64,000 nt of DNA from Agarophyton chilense (Eukaryota; Rhodophyta; Florideophyceae; Gracilariales; Gracilariaceae), in assembly GCA_030374765.1 (NCBI GenBank), contig JARGXX010000005.1, forward strand, positions 1 to 64,000. Reading direction: 5' to 3'. Positions 25,718 to 38,400 of the stretch are shown here, in pieces. A program made the position numbers and the translations under genes. Each line of letters opens with the position of its first letter. Positions within the stretch are counted from its first letter, which is position 1. The notes below the pieces were generated by a model that saw only the letters and a list, made by a program, of their open reading frames with translations, was not told the origin of the DNA and ran no database searches.

Positions 25718-28700
25718 GTGGGCTTTACCAAAGACGATGCCATGGAGGTTTTATCCGTATTGGATACAGGGGCCGCTCCTCACCTCATCCACCAGGATGC
25801 AGTTCCGGGGTTGAGGATAACCCCATTGGCACCCGCTCAGAAGACCCTCGGACTTAACGACGCAGGAGGGCATGCCCTCAAAATACGCGGCACCACCGTG
25901 CTAACCGTCCGCATCGCGGACTATCTGGCACGCGTGCCATTCCTGGTCGCCGAACGTCTGAGTACAGACGTGATCCTAGGATGTGATTTCATCGATAAGC
26001 ATGTTGACGCTATCCACCCTAAGAGGGGGACCCTATATATGAGTAAAAACTCATCTGTTCCTATATACCGACGACCGGCATCTGATTGGCGTCACACACC
26101 ACCGAAGGGTGAGGGAAAGAAGCTAAAGAAGGACCCCTTCTACCATTGCAGACGTATTCACGTCGCACGGAAGATAGCCCTTTCTCCTAGCTCTGAAACC
26201 ATCGTCTTGGCGAGGTGCGCCGATGGAGGAAGTTTCTTCCTCCAGCCAGAAGAGAAGCTCTTCGACAAATATCGCGTTCGTCTGGCGAATGGCGTCGCAA
26301 ACGTTCGCAGCAACAGACCGTTCAGAGTTATTGTCGCCAACTTCGCTCGTCACGAAGTGACGCTTTGTAAAGGACAAGTCCTTGGTCGTGCTGTTCCGCA
26401 GCGCCCGTCAGACATCTACGCAATCCTGCACGATCGACAACCCGAGGAACCGGAACCCGGAAACCTCAGGCCACACCCGGCATGTGACACTAGAGAGTCT
26501 CAGACGACCGAGCCTCCAACGAGCCTCTTGGACTCGATAGATCTCTCGGAGATCTCGCCAAAGATGCAGCGTGCCGTGAAAGGGATGCTTGGTAAGCATG
26601 AAGACATGTGGAGCGGTAAGCTTGGAGAGATTCGAGGACCTCCTCATCGGATCAAGTTGATGTCAGGGGCAACCCCTGTTCACTCGCAGCCTTATCGAGC
26701 TGGACCGAAGATTAGAGAACACGAGTTCGCCGAAGTGAAGCGTATGCTTGATGCAGGTGTCATCGAACCGGCCAGGTCAGAGTGGGCAAGCCCAGTTGTC
26801 TTTGTTCCGAAACCCGACGGAAGCCTACGCTTCTGCGTAGATTATAGGCGCCTCAACGCCCTTACCGTGAAGGATACCTATCCCCTACCCCGCATAGACG
26901 AGTGTCTTGACAGCTTGGGCGAGGCCCAGTTCTTTACCACGCTAGATTGCAATAGCGGGTATTGGAAACTGTCCGTCGCGCCTGAAGATCAGGACAAAAC
27001 CACGTTCACGTGTCACGCAGGGACCTATAGGTTCCCTCGTATGCCCTTTGGGCTTTGCAACGCCCCAGCAACGTTCCAGAGAATCGTGGATATCCTGCTA
27101 GCAGGATTCAAATGGCAATGTTGCCTGGTGTATATTGATGATGTCATCATCTTCTCCAAAAATGCGGACGAACACATACGACATGTGGACGAGATACTCA
27201 CTGTTCTCAGAAACGCAGGGTTAACCCTGAAGTTGAAGAAGTGTCACTTCTTTCGGAGGTCAGTAGATTACCTTGGCCACGTAATCAAACCGGGCCTGTT
27301 GGAAGTTGCCACGAAGAACCTTGAGGCTCTCCAGAAGGCGCGACCACCTGCGACGCAGACTGAAGTTCGATCCTTTCTCGGAATGTGCAACGTCTACAGA
27401 CGTTTTGTGCGAAATTTCGCGAAAGTTGCTGCACCGCTGACGGAGCTTACGAAGAAAGAGGTTTCACCTCGATTGCCGCAGCTCACAGCTGAGCAGTTAG
27501 AAGCGTTCGAAATGCTTAAGCAAGCACTGACGCACGCGCCAGTGTTAAAGCTACCAAGGGCAGACCGCCCGTTTACGGTGGAGACCGATGCCAGTGCTGG
27601 CCAGATTGGTTGCGTCTTGACGCAAGTTCATAACGAAATCCGTCATCCAGTTGGGTATTGGAGCCGGACCTTGTCCGCCACCGAGAGGAGATACTCCACT
27701 ACGGAGCGAGAATGTCTCGCAGTTGTGTGGGCGCTGACCATATTACGGCCTTACTTAGAGCGCACGCACTTCACAGTGATCAGCGACCACCAGTCCTTGA
27801 GATGGGTTCTCGGATTGTCGGACTCCGACGCGAATAGCCGCCTAACTAGATGGAGGTTACGCCTCGCAGAGTATGATTACGAAGTCATTTACAAGAAGGG
27901 CTCGGAAAACCAAGCGGCCGATGCGTTGTCGCACATGCCCACAGATGGTGAGACCGCTATGAGACCTTCAGAGGACATACCCTGTTTTGTGTGTGAGCCG
28001 GAGGCTACAGGCCCGAGCATCACGTTCTGCAATGCCTCGCATCCTTGGGATGCCGCCTTCGACGTTGAAGAACATGAGCTGACGGCGGTTTCGCTAGAAG
28101 AATTGCTCGCCGAGCAAGCCACAGACTCGTTCTGTGAGGACATGAGAGAACGGTCTCTCCATGACCCTAAATGCCGTGTGTACACGGACCACGATGGACT
28201 ATTAGTCCGAAAAGCTAGAATAGATCAAAGCGAGCAGGTGCTCACACCAAAATCGCTAAGGGAGCGCGTGATGCATATGCATCATTACCCCCGTGTCGCA
28301 GGACACCCGGGAGGACGAAAGATGTACGCCACGATGCGTCGACGCTATTACTGGCCAAGCATGGCCGCCGATGTGTACCGTTTGGTCAACGAGTGTGACT
28401 CGTGTGTGAAGGAGAGGATTTCTCTTGTGAGAAAAAGCTCCCGATTGAAGCTGTTCCCGGCGACCGCACCGCTGGAAAGTGTCGCGATCGACATCCTGGG
28501 GCCACTTCAGACTACGAGTAGAGGTAATCGTTACTTGCTGGTGATCTGTGACCGCTTCACAAAGTTGACGAAGACCATCCCTTTGTCGAACACCGATGCG
28601 TTCGCAATTGCAAGGTCGTTCTGCACCCATTGGGTGTTTGTCTATGGACCACCCGTCACTCTCCTGTCGGACAATGGATCTAACTTCGCCTCGAAGTTCT

Positions 28701-29299
28701 TCCAGAGCGCCTGCCAAATCCTTGGCATCAAGAACCTCTTCACGTCCACGTACCATCCGCAGACCAACGGTCAAGTCGAGAGGTTCAACCGAACCATGTT
28801 GTCTGCCTTGAGGCATTATGTTGCTGAGCATCAGCACAACTGGGACCTTTACAGCGATGCGCTGACCTTTGGGTACAATACACAAGTCCATTCTAGCACC
28901 GGCCATTCCCCGTTCGAGTTGGTACTCGCTAACGCCCCGGAGCCGCTGGCTCTACAGAGACTCGGAACCCTAAAAGGGAAGGCTCCTCGCGAGATTAAGA
29001 TGCAGTTTTTGACACAGCTGCGTCAACTGCTGTCGCGCGCGACCGGTGCCTTAACTAAAGCGCAGCAACGCTACAAGCAGCGGTACGATGCTCGCGTCGT
29101 TGAGAAGCGAATGCCAGAACCCGGTACGTATGTGTACCTACGGAGGCACTTAGACCCTAGGGAGCCAGAGGTTCCAGGTGAGAAGATCTCCCGTAAATTG
29201 TCGTTGGACCTTACAAGGTCATCAGCGGTGACGAGGAAAACCACACGGTTCTTATTGAGAACGAAGGACTCGAGGAGCGTCATAACCTGGACCACGTAG
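25718..29299 (+). CDS. pol: gypsy Pol, unit 3
   Basis: It has the domain set of unit 1 and variant type A ('YAILHD'), as in units 1 and 4. Confidence 0.95.
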   Translation: MGFTKDDAMEVLSVLDTGAAPHLIHQDAVPGLRITPLAPAQKTLGLNDAGGHALKIRGTTVLTVRIADYLARVPFLVAERLSTDVILGCDFIDKHVDAIHPKRGTLYMSKNSSVPIYRRPASDWRHTPPKGEGKKLKKDPFYHCRRIHVARKIALSPSSETIVLARCADGGSFFLQPEEKLFDKYRVRLANGVANVRSNRPFRVIVANFARHEVTLCKGQVLGRAVPQRPSDIYAILHDRQPEEPEPGNLRPHPACDTRESQTTEPPTSLLDSIDLSEISPKMQRAVKGMLGKHEDMWSGKLGEIRGPPHRIKLMSGATPVHSQPYRAGPKIREHEFAEVKRMLDAGVIEPARSEWASPVVFVPKPDGSLRFCVDYRRLNALTVKDTYPLPRIDECLDSLGEAQFFTTLDCNSGYWKLSVAPEDQDKTTFTCHAGTYRFPRMPFGLCNAPATFQRIVDILLAGFKWQCCLVYIDDVIIFSKNADEHIRHVDEILTVLRNAGLTLKLKKCHFFRRSVDYLGHVIKPGLLEVATKNLEALQKARPPATQTEVRSFLGMCNVYRRFVRNFAKVAAPLTELTKKEVSPRLPQLTAEQLEAFEMLKQALTHAPVLKLPRADRPFTVETDASAGQIGCVLTQVHNEIRHPVGYWSRTLSATERRYSTTERECLAVVWALTILRPYLERTHFTVISDHQSLRWVLGLSDSDANSRLTRWRLRLAEYDYEVIYKKGSENQAADALSHMPTDGETAMRPSEDIPCFVCEPEATGPSITFCNASHPWDAAFDVEEHELTAVSLEELLAEQATDSFCEDMRERSLHDPKCRVYTDHDGLLVRKARIDQSEQVLTPKSLRERVMHMHHYPRVAGHPGGRKMYATMRRRYYWPSMAADVYRLVNECDSCVKERISLVRKSSRLKLFPATAPLESVAIDILGPLQTTSRGNRYLLVICDRFTKLTKTIPLSNTDAFAIARSFCTHWVFVYGPPVTLLSDNGSNFASKFFQSACQILGIKNLFTSTYHPQTNGQVERFNRTMLSALRHYVAEHQHNWDLYSDALTFGYNTQVHSSTGHSPFELVLANAPEPLALQRLGTLKGKAPREIKMQFLTQLRQLLSRATGALTKAQQRYKQRYDARVVEKRMPEPGTYVYLRRHLDPREPEVPGEKISRKLSLDLTRSSAVTRKTTRFLLRTKDSRSVITWTT

Positions 29300-29325
29300 T
29301 CATTGGGGCGTCTAAGCCGCCCGCG

Positions 29326-29595
29326 GTGACGGGAGATGACGAAAGCGTCATAGACAAGATAGTGGGTCATACCCAGGGAGCGGCGGAGAAACGCGAGTAC
29401 AAAGTTCGGTGGCTCGGATATACAGCAGAGGAAGACACCTTCCACACCGCTGATAGCCTGCCGTGGAACCTCGTGGCTCGCTACTGCCGACGACGGAAGA
29501 TCAGCGTCCCCGACCGGGATGAGATACTTCTGCGAGCTAACCATGGCTCCACTCATGACCTAGTGGAACCCGCTGAGGCAAACTCGCAAGTGTAA
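29326..29595 (+). CDS. gypsy chromodomain ORF, unit 3
   Basis: The chromodomain frame is identical in protein to that of unit 1. Confidence 0.85.
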   Translation: MTGDDESVIDKIVGHTQGAAEKREYKVRWLGYTAEEDTFHTADSLPWNLVARYCRRRKISVPDRDEILLRANHGSTHDLVEPAEANSQV

Positions 29596-29770
29596 ACACA
29601 ACACTGAAACTGTTGGACCTGTGCGGGCTCCCCGCTATTGCGGCTGGAGCAGAGCCCGTACCAATCCCAACACATTCGCTAGATGGCTAACCTACTGGAA
29701 TGATAGAGCAAAGGAGGCAGGCAGGTGTTCAAGGGAACGCATTTGTTTTATGAAAAGAAGGTTTGGACAG

Positions 29771-30229
29771 CTACACTTGAGATAATTCCTCCTCACTATC
29801 TAGGAGTTCGTCCCCAGGGGCTGTCGACGGCCCTGCAGGCACGGCAGTGCTGCTGATATCAGGGATAGCCCCCGTAGTCGAAGTGGTTGGTGCGGCTACT
29901 GCAGCAGGTCCCGGCGTTGACGAAGGGTTGTTGGCCATCCTGGCCTGGAGTTGAGCAAGGCTCGTCACCCCGTAGCCCTTGAGGGCATCCAGTAGAGCTG
30001 CAGCGGAGTTCTCTTTTGCAAGCTCACTTGGCGGTGCGGGCACCAATCCAAGTTTTGGCCGTTTAACCAACGGTTGGTCGACCATGTCGACATCCTTCGG
30101 TTCGGAGGCTAGCTTCGCTAGTTGTTGGCGACGCCATTCTGCAAGGCGTACCGATTTCGTCGAGTTCGACGAGGTAGATACCCGGCCTACAGAGAGAGGA
30201 GCGATGAAGTCCGCCCGCGGATTCTCCAC
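29771..30229 (-). CDS. antisense ORF-S, unit 3
   Basis: It encodes the same 152-residue protein as unit 1. Confidence 0.55.
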   Translation of the reverse strand: MENPRADFIAPLSVGRVSTSSNSTKSVRLAEWRRQQLAKLASEPKDVDMVDQPLVKRPKLGLVPAPPSELAKENSAAALLDALKGYGVTSLAQLQARMANNPSSTPGPAAVAAPTTSTTGAIPDISSTAVPAGPSTAPGDELLDSEEELSQV

Positions 30230-30310
30230 AACGAGGTTGCCTCTTTGGTCATGGATGACTAGGTATTGTTCTGGAATGTCCAGAGTCCAAAGGATTGGGT
30301 TGAAGACAAC

Positions 30311-31591
30311 CTAATCACAGCCGCGATGCACCGGAGTTGCTCCATCGTTGTGGGCAGGGCGCATGGCGCCACACATTCGGACGCGTGGCGTCGCAGGGAA
30401 GTCAGGAAACACCCCGTCTTTTGGAAGAGAAGACCACCAGGTCTTGTCGATAAATTCGAGTAGAGTCTCAAGACTCTTCGCTTCGGCGTTGCGTCGCTCG
30501 TCATCAGCCAGATCGGGCTCGACGCCAGTGAGATTAGGATCTCTTATGTCCTTGCGTACCGGTGGAGGGATCCACCATAAGCGACCCGCGCGGGCCTCAT
30601 AGATGAGATGGCGTGCCACCGAGCAGGCCCATTCAGTGCGGAGCACTGTTTGGTATCCAGGATACGTGGTGAAGTATGAGCCACGGTAGACGACTACCGG
30701 CGGAGTTTCGTTGAAGAACCCGTAGGGGACTTCAACTTCCTCCCACCACGATGGCAAAGGCCATGATATGTCGCGGATGACATCTTTCTGGAAGCAGTCG
30801 ACCTCGACTTGGTGGTAGGCTACCAGAACCTGGTACTTATGGCGGCGCATGCGCTCGAATTGTCGCCAAGAATGTGGCGTGTACGTCATGATTTGGTCGA
30901 GCCAAGCGTCCATCGGAGGTAGTACCCTTGCGACAAAGTCGCCTGACGCATCGCGCCTACAGGGGTCGAGGACCCAATTGGCTCCGTTGTCACGGGTGAC
31001 CGTCGGAGGCAGCACCCGGAGTATTTTCGGATTCCGTAGGATGCGCTCAATCTCCTCGGCACCCATGCCGTTGTGGACTTCCTCGAAGGTGGTCAGCCAG
31101 GGAATCCCCTCAGCATCCTCGCAGAGGTACGGGAAAGGCAAGCAAAGCTTGTGAACCAGAGGGCGGTCGTCCGCCCAACTTTCAACCCTGTTCAGGAAGC
31201 TTTCGCGTAGCGTCCTCGCTACGTACGGCTCATCCGCCGGACGTCGGTAGAACTCGATGTCTACCCGGCCGATGAAGTCATCGGAAATTAAGCGGCGGAA
31301 CGCGGAAAGACGCGCTCGTCGTTCGATTAGCAGCGGCAAGAAGTGACGGCGACCCCACACGGTCAGGTCCGATGAAGGATGGCTAGCCATCTCTCTGAAG
31401 GTGTACGAACGGAAGCACTCTTCGATGTCTGCGACATCTCGTAGCCATGTGGCTACTTTCGCGAGTCCTATTGGGACTTCAGGACGAGACAAGGTTGTCT
31501 CTGAGGCCCAGCGAACCCGTTGAAGCGATCGATCGAAGAGCGGTTCGCGGTGGCCATCGCGGCGGCGCTTGCAGGGATCCGTTCTTATCAT
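30311..31591 (-). CDS. antisense ORF-L, unit 3
   Basis: It encodes the same 426-residue protein as unit 1. Confidence 0.65.
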   Translation of the reverse strand: MIRTDPCKRRRDGHREPLFDRSLQRVRWASETTLSRPEVPIGLAKVATWLRDVADIEECFRSYTFREMASHPSSDLTVWGRRHFLPLLIERRARLSAFRRLISDDFIGRVDIEFYRRPADEPYVARTLRESFLNRVESWADDRPLVHKLCLPFPYLCEDAEGIPWLTTFEEVHNGMGAEEIERILRNPKILRVLPPTVTRDNGANWVLDPCRRDASGDFVARVLPPMDAWLDQIMTYTPHSWRQFERMRRHKYQVLVAYHQVEVDCFQKDVIRDISWPLPSWWEEVEVPYGFFNETPPVVVYRGSYFTTYPGYQTVLRTEWACSVARHLIYEARAGRLWWIPPPVRKDIRDPNLTGVEPDLADDERRNAEAKSLETLLEFIDKTWWSSLPKDGVFPDFPATPRVRMCGAMRPAHNDGATPVHRGCD

Positions 31592-31695
31592 ACTGTGCGT
31601 GGCACAGTTGAAGCAATATCAGCGATGCGGTGCTGTCTTGTGATCGGGATCACTCTTGGCTGTAGCGGGGACGCTACAAGCTGAGAAGGGGGTGA

Positions 31696-32873
31696 TGTGA
31701 CGCAACGCGCCGGGCCCTTATTGAGGACAAGTAGCCACCCTCCTCCGACCTCCTTACACTAAGCAGTGACGACGCCGTAATAGCTGGCATACCGCCAGGA
31801 TGGAATACCGTGCATGGCGCTAGGTGTCATACGTGTGGCAATGGCCGGCAGCTAGTTCGTGTGGTTGGCACCATACAGTGCTCTGCACTGCTGCCTTGTA
31901 ATTTTAATTGTATTTATTAGTTGTAATCTATCGTAATGGCTAACTGCTAAGCGGCCGGCGGTACCTGAGCGCCGGGTCGCCGGGGACTAGACCGAAGTAA
32001 AGTCCAAGAGGCGAGCGACGCCTCCGAACTACTAGTTCGTGTCTTGAGACTATAGGGTTATCAGACCTTCGTTCCCAGTCGACGCCGACAAGACAGGCAG
32101 CAGTCTGATCAACTGCTGCAGAGGTATCTCTCGCGTTTTAGCCTATCGATTATTCCCCGTCCAGTCCTTGCCCTCACGGCCATCGGTCGCCGCGTGGCGC
32201 ATTGCACTTTCGCTCGGTCTATTGGACCGCTGGCAGTTCTACTGCCCGAGCAGATTGTAGACCCGTATCCGTTGGATACCGAGGTGTGGATCAGGAGCCT
32301 CGGATAAGTGAGTATCACTTCCAGGTGCAGCTGGTAAAGCCAGGCAGGCGCATTCGTCTGGGCGCTGGTTCAATCCCAGGGCTTGCCCTGCTTTGCTATC
32401 GTCACCCGTTGGGTGTGAGTGATTACCACTTTGTGGCGCCAGTCGGCATAGCCAAGCAGACGCTCTCGTCTGAGCGCTGGTACAATCTCAGGGCTTGCCC
32501 TGCTCTGTTATCGCCACCCGTTGGGGGAAGTGGTTGGTGCGTCGTTGCCGACGTTAGGGTCGTGGCGCTAGTCCGGGCTCTGGTACAATCCCGGGGCTCG
32601 CCCCGGCTACTCGTCTTACGCGGCGTATATCCAGGCCGATCACTTCGGTTCGTGTCGGATCGACACCACTCCGAGCACGTCTTCCGGACGCCTAGAGCTC
32701 CTGTGGAACGATAGGAGTCTGTGTCTAGTCGACACTCCTCGCCTGTGAGACGACGCCTCTCTTGAGTCGTTGCGGACTCTAGGGCCAGATAGCCGACCCC
32801 AGCTTTCCAGGCTCTGCCTGTGCGTAGCTCTCGCCGCCCGCGGCTGGTCTCCCGAGTAGCGCATTGCGTTACA
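31696..32873 (+). repeat. gypsy LTR 4 (shared by units 3 and 4)
   Basis: It is 1,178 bp, identical by eye to the other inner LTRs, with no flanking duplication. Confidence 0.96.
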
Positions 32874-32977
32874 TTTCTGGTCTCCCAACTTAGAAACACA
32901 AGAGACTAGGCACTCTCACTTCTTCAAATTCAAGGAGATACTCGTCTTTTTGCCCAGGTCGTCACCCGGACCCAGTC

Positions 32978-35296
32978 ATGAGCACCCGATCGGGTGCTTC
33001 CTTCAGGCGTTCGACTTCGAACGACAATCAGTCCGTTTCGGTCAGTGGTCGAGAGGCTAGTTCTACAAAGAACAACGCCTCAGCACTCGGCGGAAGCAAA
33101 CCCCCGAAACTTTTCCGAGTTGCCCAGTTAGCCCATGGCCCGACGCCCGGGGAGGTGCAGTCAGCGACTGCGAGAGATGCAGCCTTCTCACCCTCCCCAG
33201 TCGTGGAAGAACCTTCTTCCTCCGGACCTGCAGGTCCTAGTGTGCCAGTGAACACACCATCGGTAGCTCTTGCTACCTCGCCTAGGGTGGAGTTCACTCC
33301 CCTTCCCTTACCGAGGCTGGACCCCCCAGCGAAACAGTCTACGACGACTGATACCGTTCGTCCCAGTAAGGTGTTTCCCCCTGAAAAAGGTCTTCATGCC
33401 CCACCCTCGGGAGGAATTCCCATCAACGTGGATGAAACTCCATCCCCAAGACTTCCAATGGACGTAGTACCGGTGCAAGTTCGACAGCTCGTCGTTGCCG
33501 AGGTCGTAGACCTCGTGCCCAGGCTCGTGACCCAGCAGGTTAACGAGGCTGAGCGGAGTTGGAGGGAATCCCTCGAAGCTCGACTCGCCGAACTAACTGT
33601 AAAGGTTGTAGGTGAAGTGCAAGCTGCGCTGCAACAACGCCTTCAATCTTTTCTTGCGTTCGAGATCCCCCTCCAGGTGTTGCATGCCACACAACGAGGA
33701 GGTGTCACTTCTAATGGACAGGAGCTCCAGGGCCTGGAGACTCGAATCGTCAACCTGGACAAGAAGGTCGAGGACCTAGAGTTCCAACGAGCTGCCCTGC
33801 AAGGCCAGGTGGCATTCCTTATGAAGCATGGTACTTCTCCATCAGAAGGTGAGGTTCCCTCACACAAGCCCAGGGCTTCCAGAGCCAAGCAGGAGCGCAA
33901 AAGCTCTAAGGTGAAGCGCAAATCCGGTTCGGAATCTTCGTCCACGGATGATATATCATCCTCGAGCTCAGAGTCCGGTGCGGACTTGCAGAAGCACAAT
34001 CTCGCAGAGATTAACCCTGCTAATAGCCGCTTCAAGAAAGTCTTGTCGTACAAGACATATCGGTTAGATAATCGAGCAACAAGCGAGAGCTCGAAAGTTA
34101 AGCGACGTGTCGCTTCTATGGTCAAGCGGTTCAATACCACCATGGCGAACCGTCGGTTCGACGGAGCAGATCCTATGTCAGTCCTGACCTTTTTAGCCGC
34201 GTTCAAACGCGAGGCCAATAACAACCGAATCTCCGAAGGTATGGCAAAGTTAGTACTCCCGTACTTCCTGACGGGCAATGCCCGTATAGCGTACGACAGT
34301 ACTTTGCACGCGGACGCGATTGACGATTCCTCCACGGGAATCAAGTCATGGCCAGAGGCTATCCAAAGGCTGCTACGCAGCTACGCGAAGGATGAGTATA
34401 TCCAGGATCTAGTACGTGATCTCCGATTACTACGCCAGAGGGCTGGTGAGACTGAGCAGTCTTTCGGACAGCGTGTCCGCCTGAAGTTCTCGAGACTTTG
34501 TGGGGTTTATTCACAGGAAGAGCAAATTGCTTCCTTTATCGAAGGGCTCTTGCCCAGCGTCGCTTCGTGTGTGACACGAGACCGCCAGCTCCACCGCGAT
34601 CGATTTACGACCTTGGACGCTGTGGTTGAACTGGCTATGTCTCATGGACATACGTCACGGCTGACGCGACCGCTCAGGCATCCGTTGAATGTCAAGCCGT
34701 ATCAGGCTAATGCACCGGTGATGTCACTGGAGGGTACGACACTTTCCACCGATACGGCTCTGACAGGCCGTAATCTTGGCGACGACGCCATACTGCATAT
34801 CGGCACCGATGTAGAGGGTCCGCCTACGGACCCAAGCTACAGTTGTAGCACAACAGAGGCGGAAACCCTTCCGCAATCTGACCCGTTGGGACAAAGTGAC
34901 CCCGCGCTTCCGGTAGTGTCAAACTATAACACCCGTATGGAGGAGTGGGCGCAGCCCAAGCGCGTTGGATGGGTTGATCGAAGGCTCCAGCGGAGCCAGC
35001 ATGCGCCTCAACGCGAAGCTTACGGAGCTTGTTACTTATGCGCCAATCCCGACCACGTGGTCGCTGATTGCGAGTGGATCACTCCGGCCATGCGAGCGCA
35101 GGCTCGACAGCGTATAATTGAGGCCTCTCCAGAGATAGCGGCAAGGATTCCGGCGATGGTCTACTTCGTGGCAGGACTCACGCCTCCACGAAGAGGATAC
35201 CAGGCCCTACGACCTAGCGCGGTGTCCGCGCAACCCCAGGTCCTTCGCAAGGACAACGCTGAGCCCCAAGCTGAGGGAAACGTCCCCCGGACTTAG
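32978..35296 (+). CDS. gag: gypsy Gag, unit 4
   Basis: It encodes the same 772-residue Gag as units 2 and 3. Confidence 0.95.
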   Translation: MSTRSGASFRRSTSNDNQSVSVSGREASSTKNNASALGGSKPPKLFRVAQLAHGPTPGEVQSATARDAAFSPSPVVEEPSSSGPAGPSVPVNTPSVALATSPRVEFTPLPLPRLDPPAKQSTTTDTVRPSKVFPPEKGLHAPPSGGIPINVDETPSPRLPMDVVPVQVRQLVVAEVVDLVPRLVTQQVNEAERSWRESLEARLAELTVKVVGEVQAALQQRLQSFLAFEIPLQVLHATQRGGVTSNGQELQGLETRIVNLDKKVEDLEFQRAALQGQVAFLMKHGTSPSEGEVPSHKPRASRAKQERKSSKVKRKSGSESSSTDDISSSSSESGADLQKHNLAEINPANSRFKKVLSYKTYRLDNRATSESSKVKRRVASMVKRFNTTMANRRFDGADPMSVLTFLAAFKREANNNRISEGMAKLVLPYFLTGNARIAYDSTLHADAIDDSSTGIKSWPEAIQRLLRSYAKDEYIQDLVRDLRLLRQRAGETEQSFGQRVRLKFSRLCGVYSQEEQIASFIEGLLPSVASCVTRDRQLHRDRFTTLDAVVELAMSHGHTSRLTRPLRHPLNVKPYQANAPVMSLEGTTLSTDTALTGRNLGDDAILHIGTDVEGPPTDPSYSCSTTEAETLPQSDPLGQSDPALPVVSNYNTRMEEWAQPKRVGWVDRRLQRSQHAPQREAYGACYLCANPDHVVADCEWITPAMRAQARQRIIEASPEIAARIPAMVYFVAGLTPPRRGYQALRPSAVSAQPQVLRKDNAEPQAEGNVPRT

Positions 35297-35451
35297 AGGC
35301 CCAAGTCTCCTCTTCTAAGACTCCGGATATCAGAGACGAAGGTGACGAAATCGTTACCAAGTGTCTATTAGACAAGTGTGCAGAAGTTGTTACGCCGCAA
35401 CAGGACCCCGTCCTCAAAATAGGACGCTTCAACTACAAAGTTGTAGCCCGT

Positions 35452-38400
35452 GTGGGCTTTACCAAAGACGATGCCATGGAGGTTTTATCCGTATTGGATA
35501 CAGGGGCCGCTCCTCACCTCATCCACCAGGATGCAGTTCCGGGGTTGAGGATAACCCCATTGGCACCCGCTCAGAAGACCCTCGGACTTAACGACGCAGG
35601 AGGGCATGCCCTCAAAATACGCGGCACCACCGTGCTAACCGTCCGCATCGCGGACTATCTGGCACGCGTGCCATTCCTGGTCGCCGAACGTCTGAGTACA
35701 GACGTGATCCTAGGATGTGATTTCATCGATAAGCATGTTGACGCTATCCACCCTAAGAGGGGGACCCTATATATGAGTAAAAACTCATCTGTTCCTATAT
35801 ACCGACGACCGGCATCTGATTGGCGTCACACACCACCGAAGGGTGAGGGAAAGAAGCTAAAGAAGGACCCCTTCTACCATTGCAGACGTATTCACGTCGC
35901 ACGGAAGATAGCCCTTTCTCCTAGCTCTGAAACCATCGTCTTGGCGAGGTGCGCCGATGGAGGAAGTTTCTTCCTCCAGCCAGAAGAGAAGCTCTTCGAC
36001 AAATATCGCGTTCGTCTGGCGAATGGCGTCGCAAACGTTCGCAGCAACAGACCGTTCAGAGTTATTGTCGCCAACTTCGCTCGTCACGAAGTGACGCTTT
36101 GTAAAGGACAAGTCCTTGGTCGTGCTGTTCCGCAGCGCCCGTCAGACATCTACGCAATCCTGCACGATCGACAACCCGAGGAACCGGAACCCGGAAACCT
36201 CAGGCCACACCCGGCATGTGACACTAGAGAGTCTCAGACGACCGAGCCTCCAACGAGCCTCTTGGACTCGATAGATCTCTCGGAGATCTCGCCAAAGATG
36301 CAGCGTGCCGTGAAAGGGATGCTTGGTAAGCATGAAGACATGTGGAGCGGTAAGCTTGGAGAGATTCGAGGACCTCCTCATCGGATCAAGTTGATGTCAG
36401 GGGCAACCCCTGTTCACTCGCAGCCTTATCGAGCTGGACCGAAGATTAGAGAACACGAGTTCGCCGAAGTGAAGCGTATGCTTGATGCAGGTGTCATCGA
36501 ACCGGCCAGGTCAGAGTGGGCAAGCCCAGTTGTCTTTGTTCCGAAACCCGACGGAAGCCTACGCTTCTGCGTAGATTATAGGCGCCTCAACGCCCTTACC
36601 GTGAAGGATACCTATCCCCTACCCCGCATAGACGAGTGTCTTGACAGCTTGGGCGAGGCCCAGTTCTTTACCACGCTAGATTGCAATAGCGGGTATTGGA
36701 AACTGTCCGTCGCGCCTGAAGATCAGGACAAAACCACGTTCACGTGTCACGCAGGGACCTATAGGTTCCCTCGTATGCCCTTTGGGCTTTGCAACGCCCC
36801 AGCAACGTTCCAGAGAATCGTGGATATCCTGCTAGCAGGATTCAAATGGCAATGTTGCCTGGTGTATATTGATGATGTCATCATCTTCTCCAAAAATGCG
36901 GACGAACACATACGACATGTGGACGAGATACTCACTGTTCTCAGAAACGCAGGGTTAACCCTGAAGTTGAAGAAGTGTCACTTCTTTCGGAGGTCAGTAG
37001 ATTACCTTGGCCACGTAATCAAACCGGGCCTGTTGGAAGTTGCCACGAAGAACCTTGAGGCTCTCCAGAAGGCGCGACCACCTGCGACGCAGACTGAAGT
37101 TCGATCCTTTCTCGGAATGTGCAACGTCTACAGACGTTTTGTGCGAAATTTCGCGAAAGTTGCTGCACCGCTGACGGAGCTTACGAAGAAAGAGGTTTCA
37201 CCTCGATTGCCGCAGCTCACAGCTGAGCAGTTAGAAGCGTTCGAAATGCTTAAGCAAGCACTGACGCACGCGCCAGTGTTAAAGCTACCAAGGGCAGACC
37301 GCCCGTTTACGGTGGAGACCGATGCCAGTGCTGGCCAGATTGGTTGCGTCTTGACGCAAGTTCATAACGAAATCCGTCATCCAGTTGGGTATTGGAGCCG
37401 GACCTTGTCCGCCACCGAGAGGAGATACTCCACTACGGAGCGAGAATGTCTCGCAGTTGTGTGGGCGCTGACCATATTACGGCCTTACTTAGAGCGCACG
37501 CACTTCACAGTGATCAGCGACCACCAGTCCTTGAGATGGGTTCTCGGATTGTCGGACTCCGACGCGAATAGCCGCCTAACTAGATGGAGGTTACGCCTCG
37601 CAGAGTATGATTACGAAGTCATTTACAAGAAGGGCTCGGAAAACCAAGCGGCCGATGCGTTGTCGCACATGCCCACAGATGGTGAGACCGCTATGAGACC
37701 TTCAGAGGACATACCCTGTTTTGTGTGTGAGCCGGAGGCTACAGGCCCGAGCATCACGTTCTGCAATGCCTCGCATCCTTGGGATGCCGCCTTCGACGTT
37801 GAAGAACATGAGCTGACGGCGGTTTCGCTAGAAGAATTGCTCGCCGAGCAAGCCACAGACTCGTTCTGTGAGGACATGAGAGAACGGTCTCTCCATGACC
37901 CTAAATGCCGTGTGTACACGGACCACGATGGACTATTAGTCCGAAAAGCTAGAATAGATCAAAGCGAGCAGGTGCTCACACCAAAATCGCTAAGGGAGCG
38001 CGTGATGCATATGCATCATTACCCCCGTGTCGCAGGACACCCGGGAGGACGAAAGATGTACGCCACGATGCGTCGACGCTATTACTGGCCAAGCATGGCC
38101 GCCGATGTGTACCGTTTGGTCAACGAGTGTGACTCGTGTGTGAAGGAGAGGATTTCTCTTGTGAGAAAAAGCTCCCGATTGAAGCTGTTCCCGGCGACCG
38201 CACCGCTGGAAAGTGTCGCGATCGACATCCTGGGGCCACTTCAGACTACGAGTAGAGGTAATCGTTACTTGCTGGTGATCTGTGACCGCTTCACAAAGTT
38301 GACGAAGACCATCCCTTTGTCGAACACCGATGCGTTCGCAATTGCAAGGTCGTTCTGCACCCATTGGGTGTTTGTCTATGGACCACCCGTCACTCTCCTG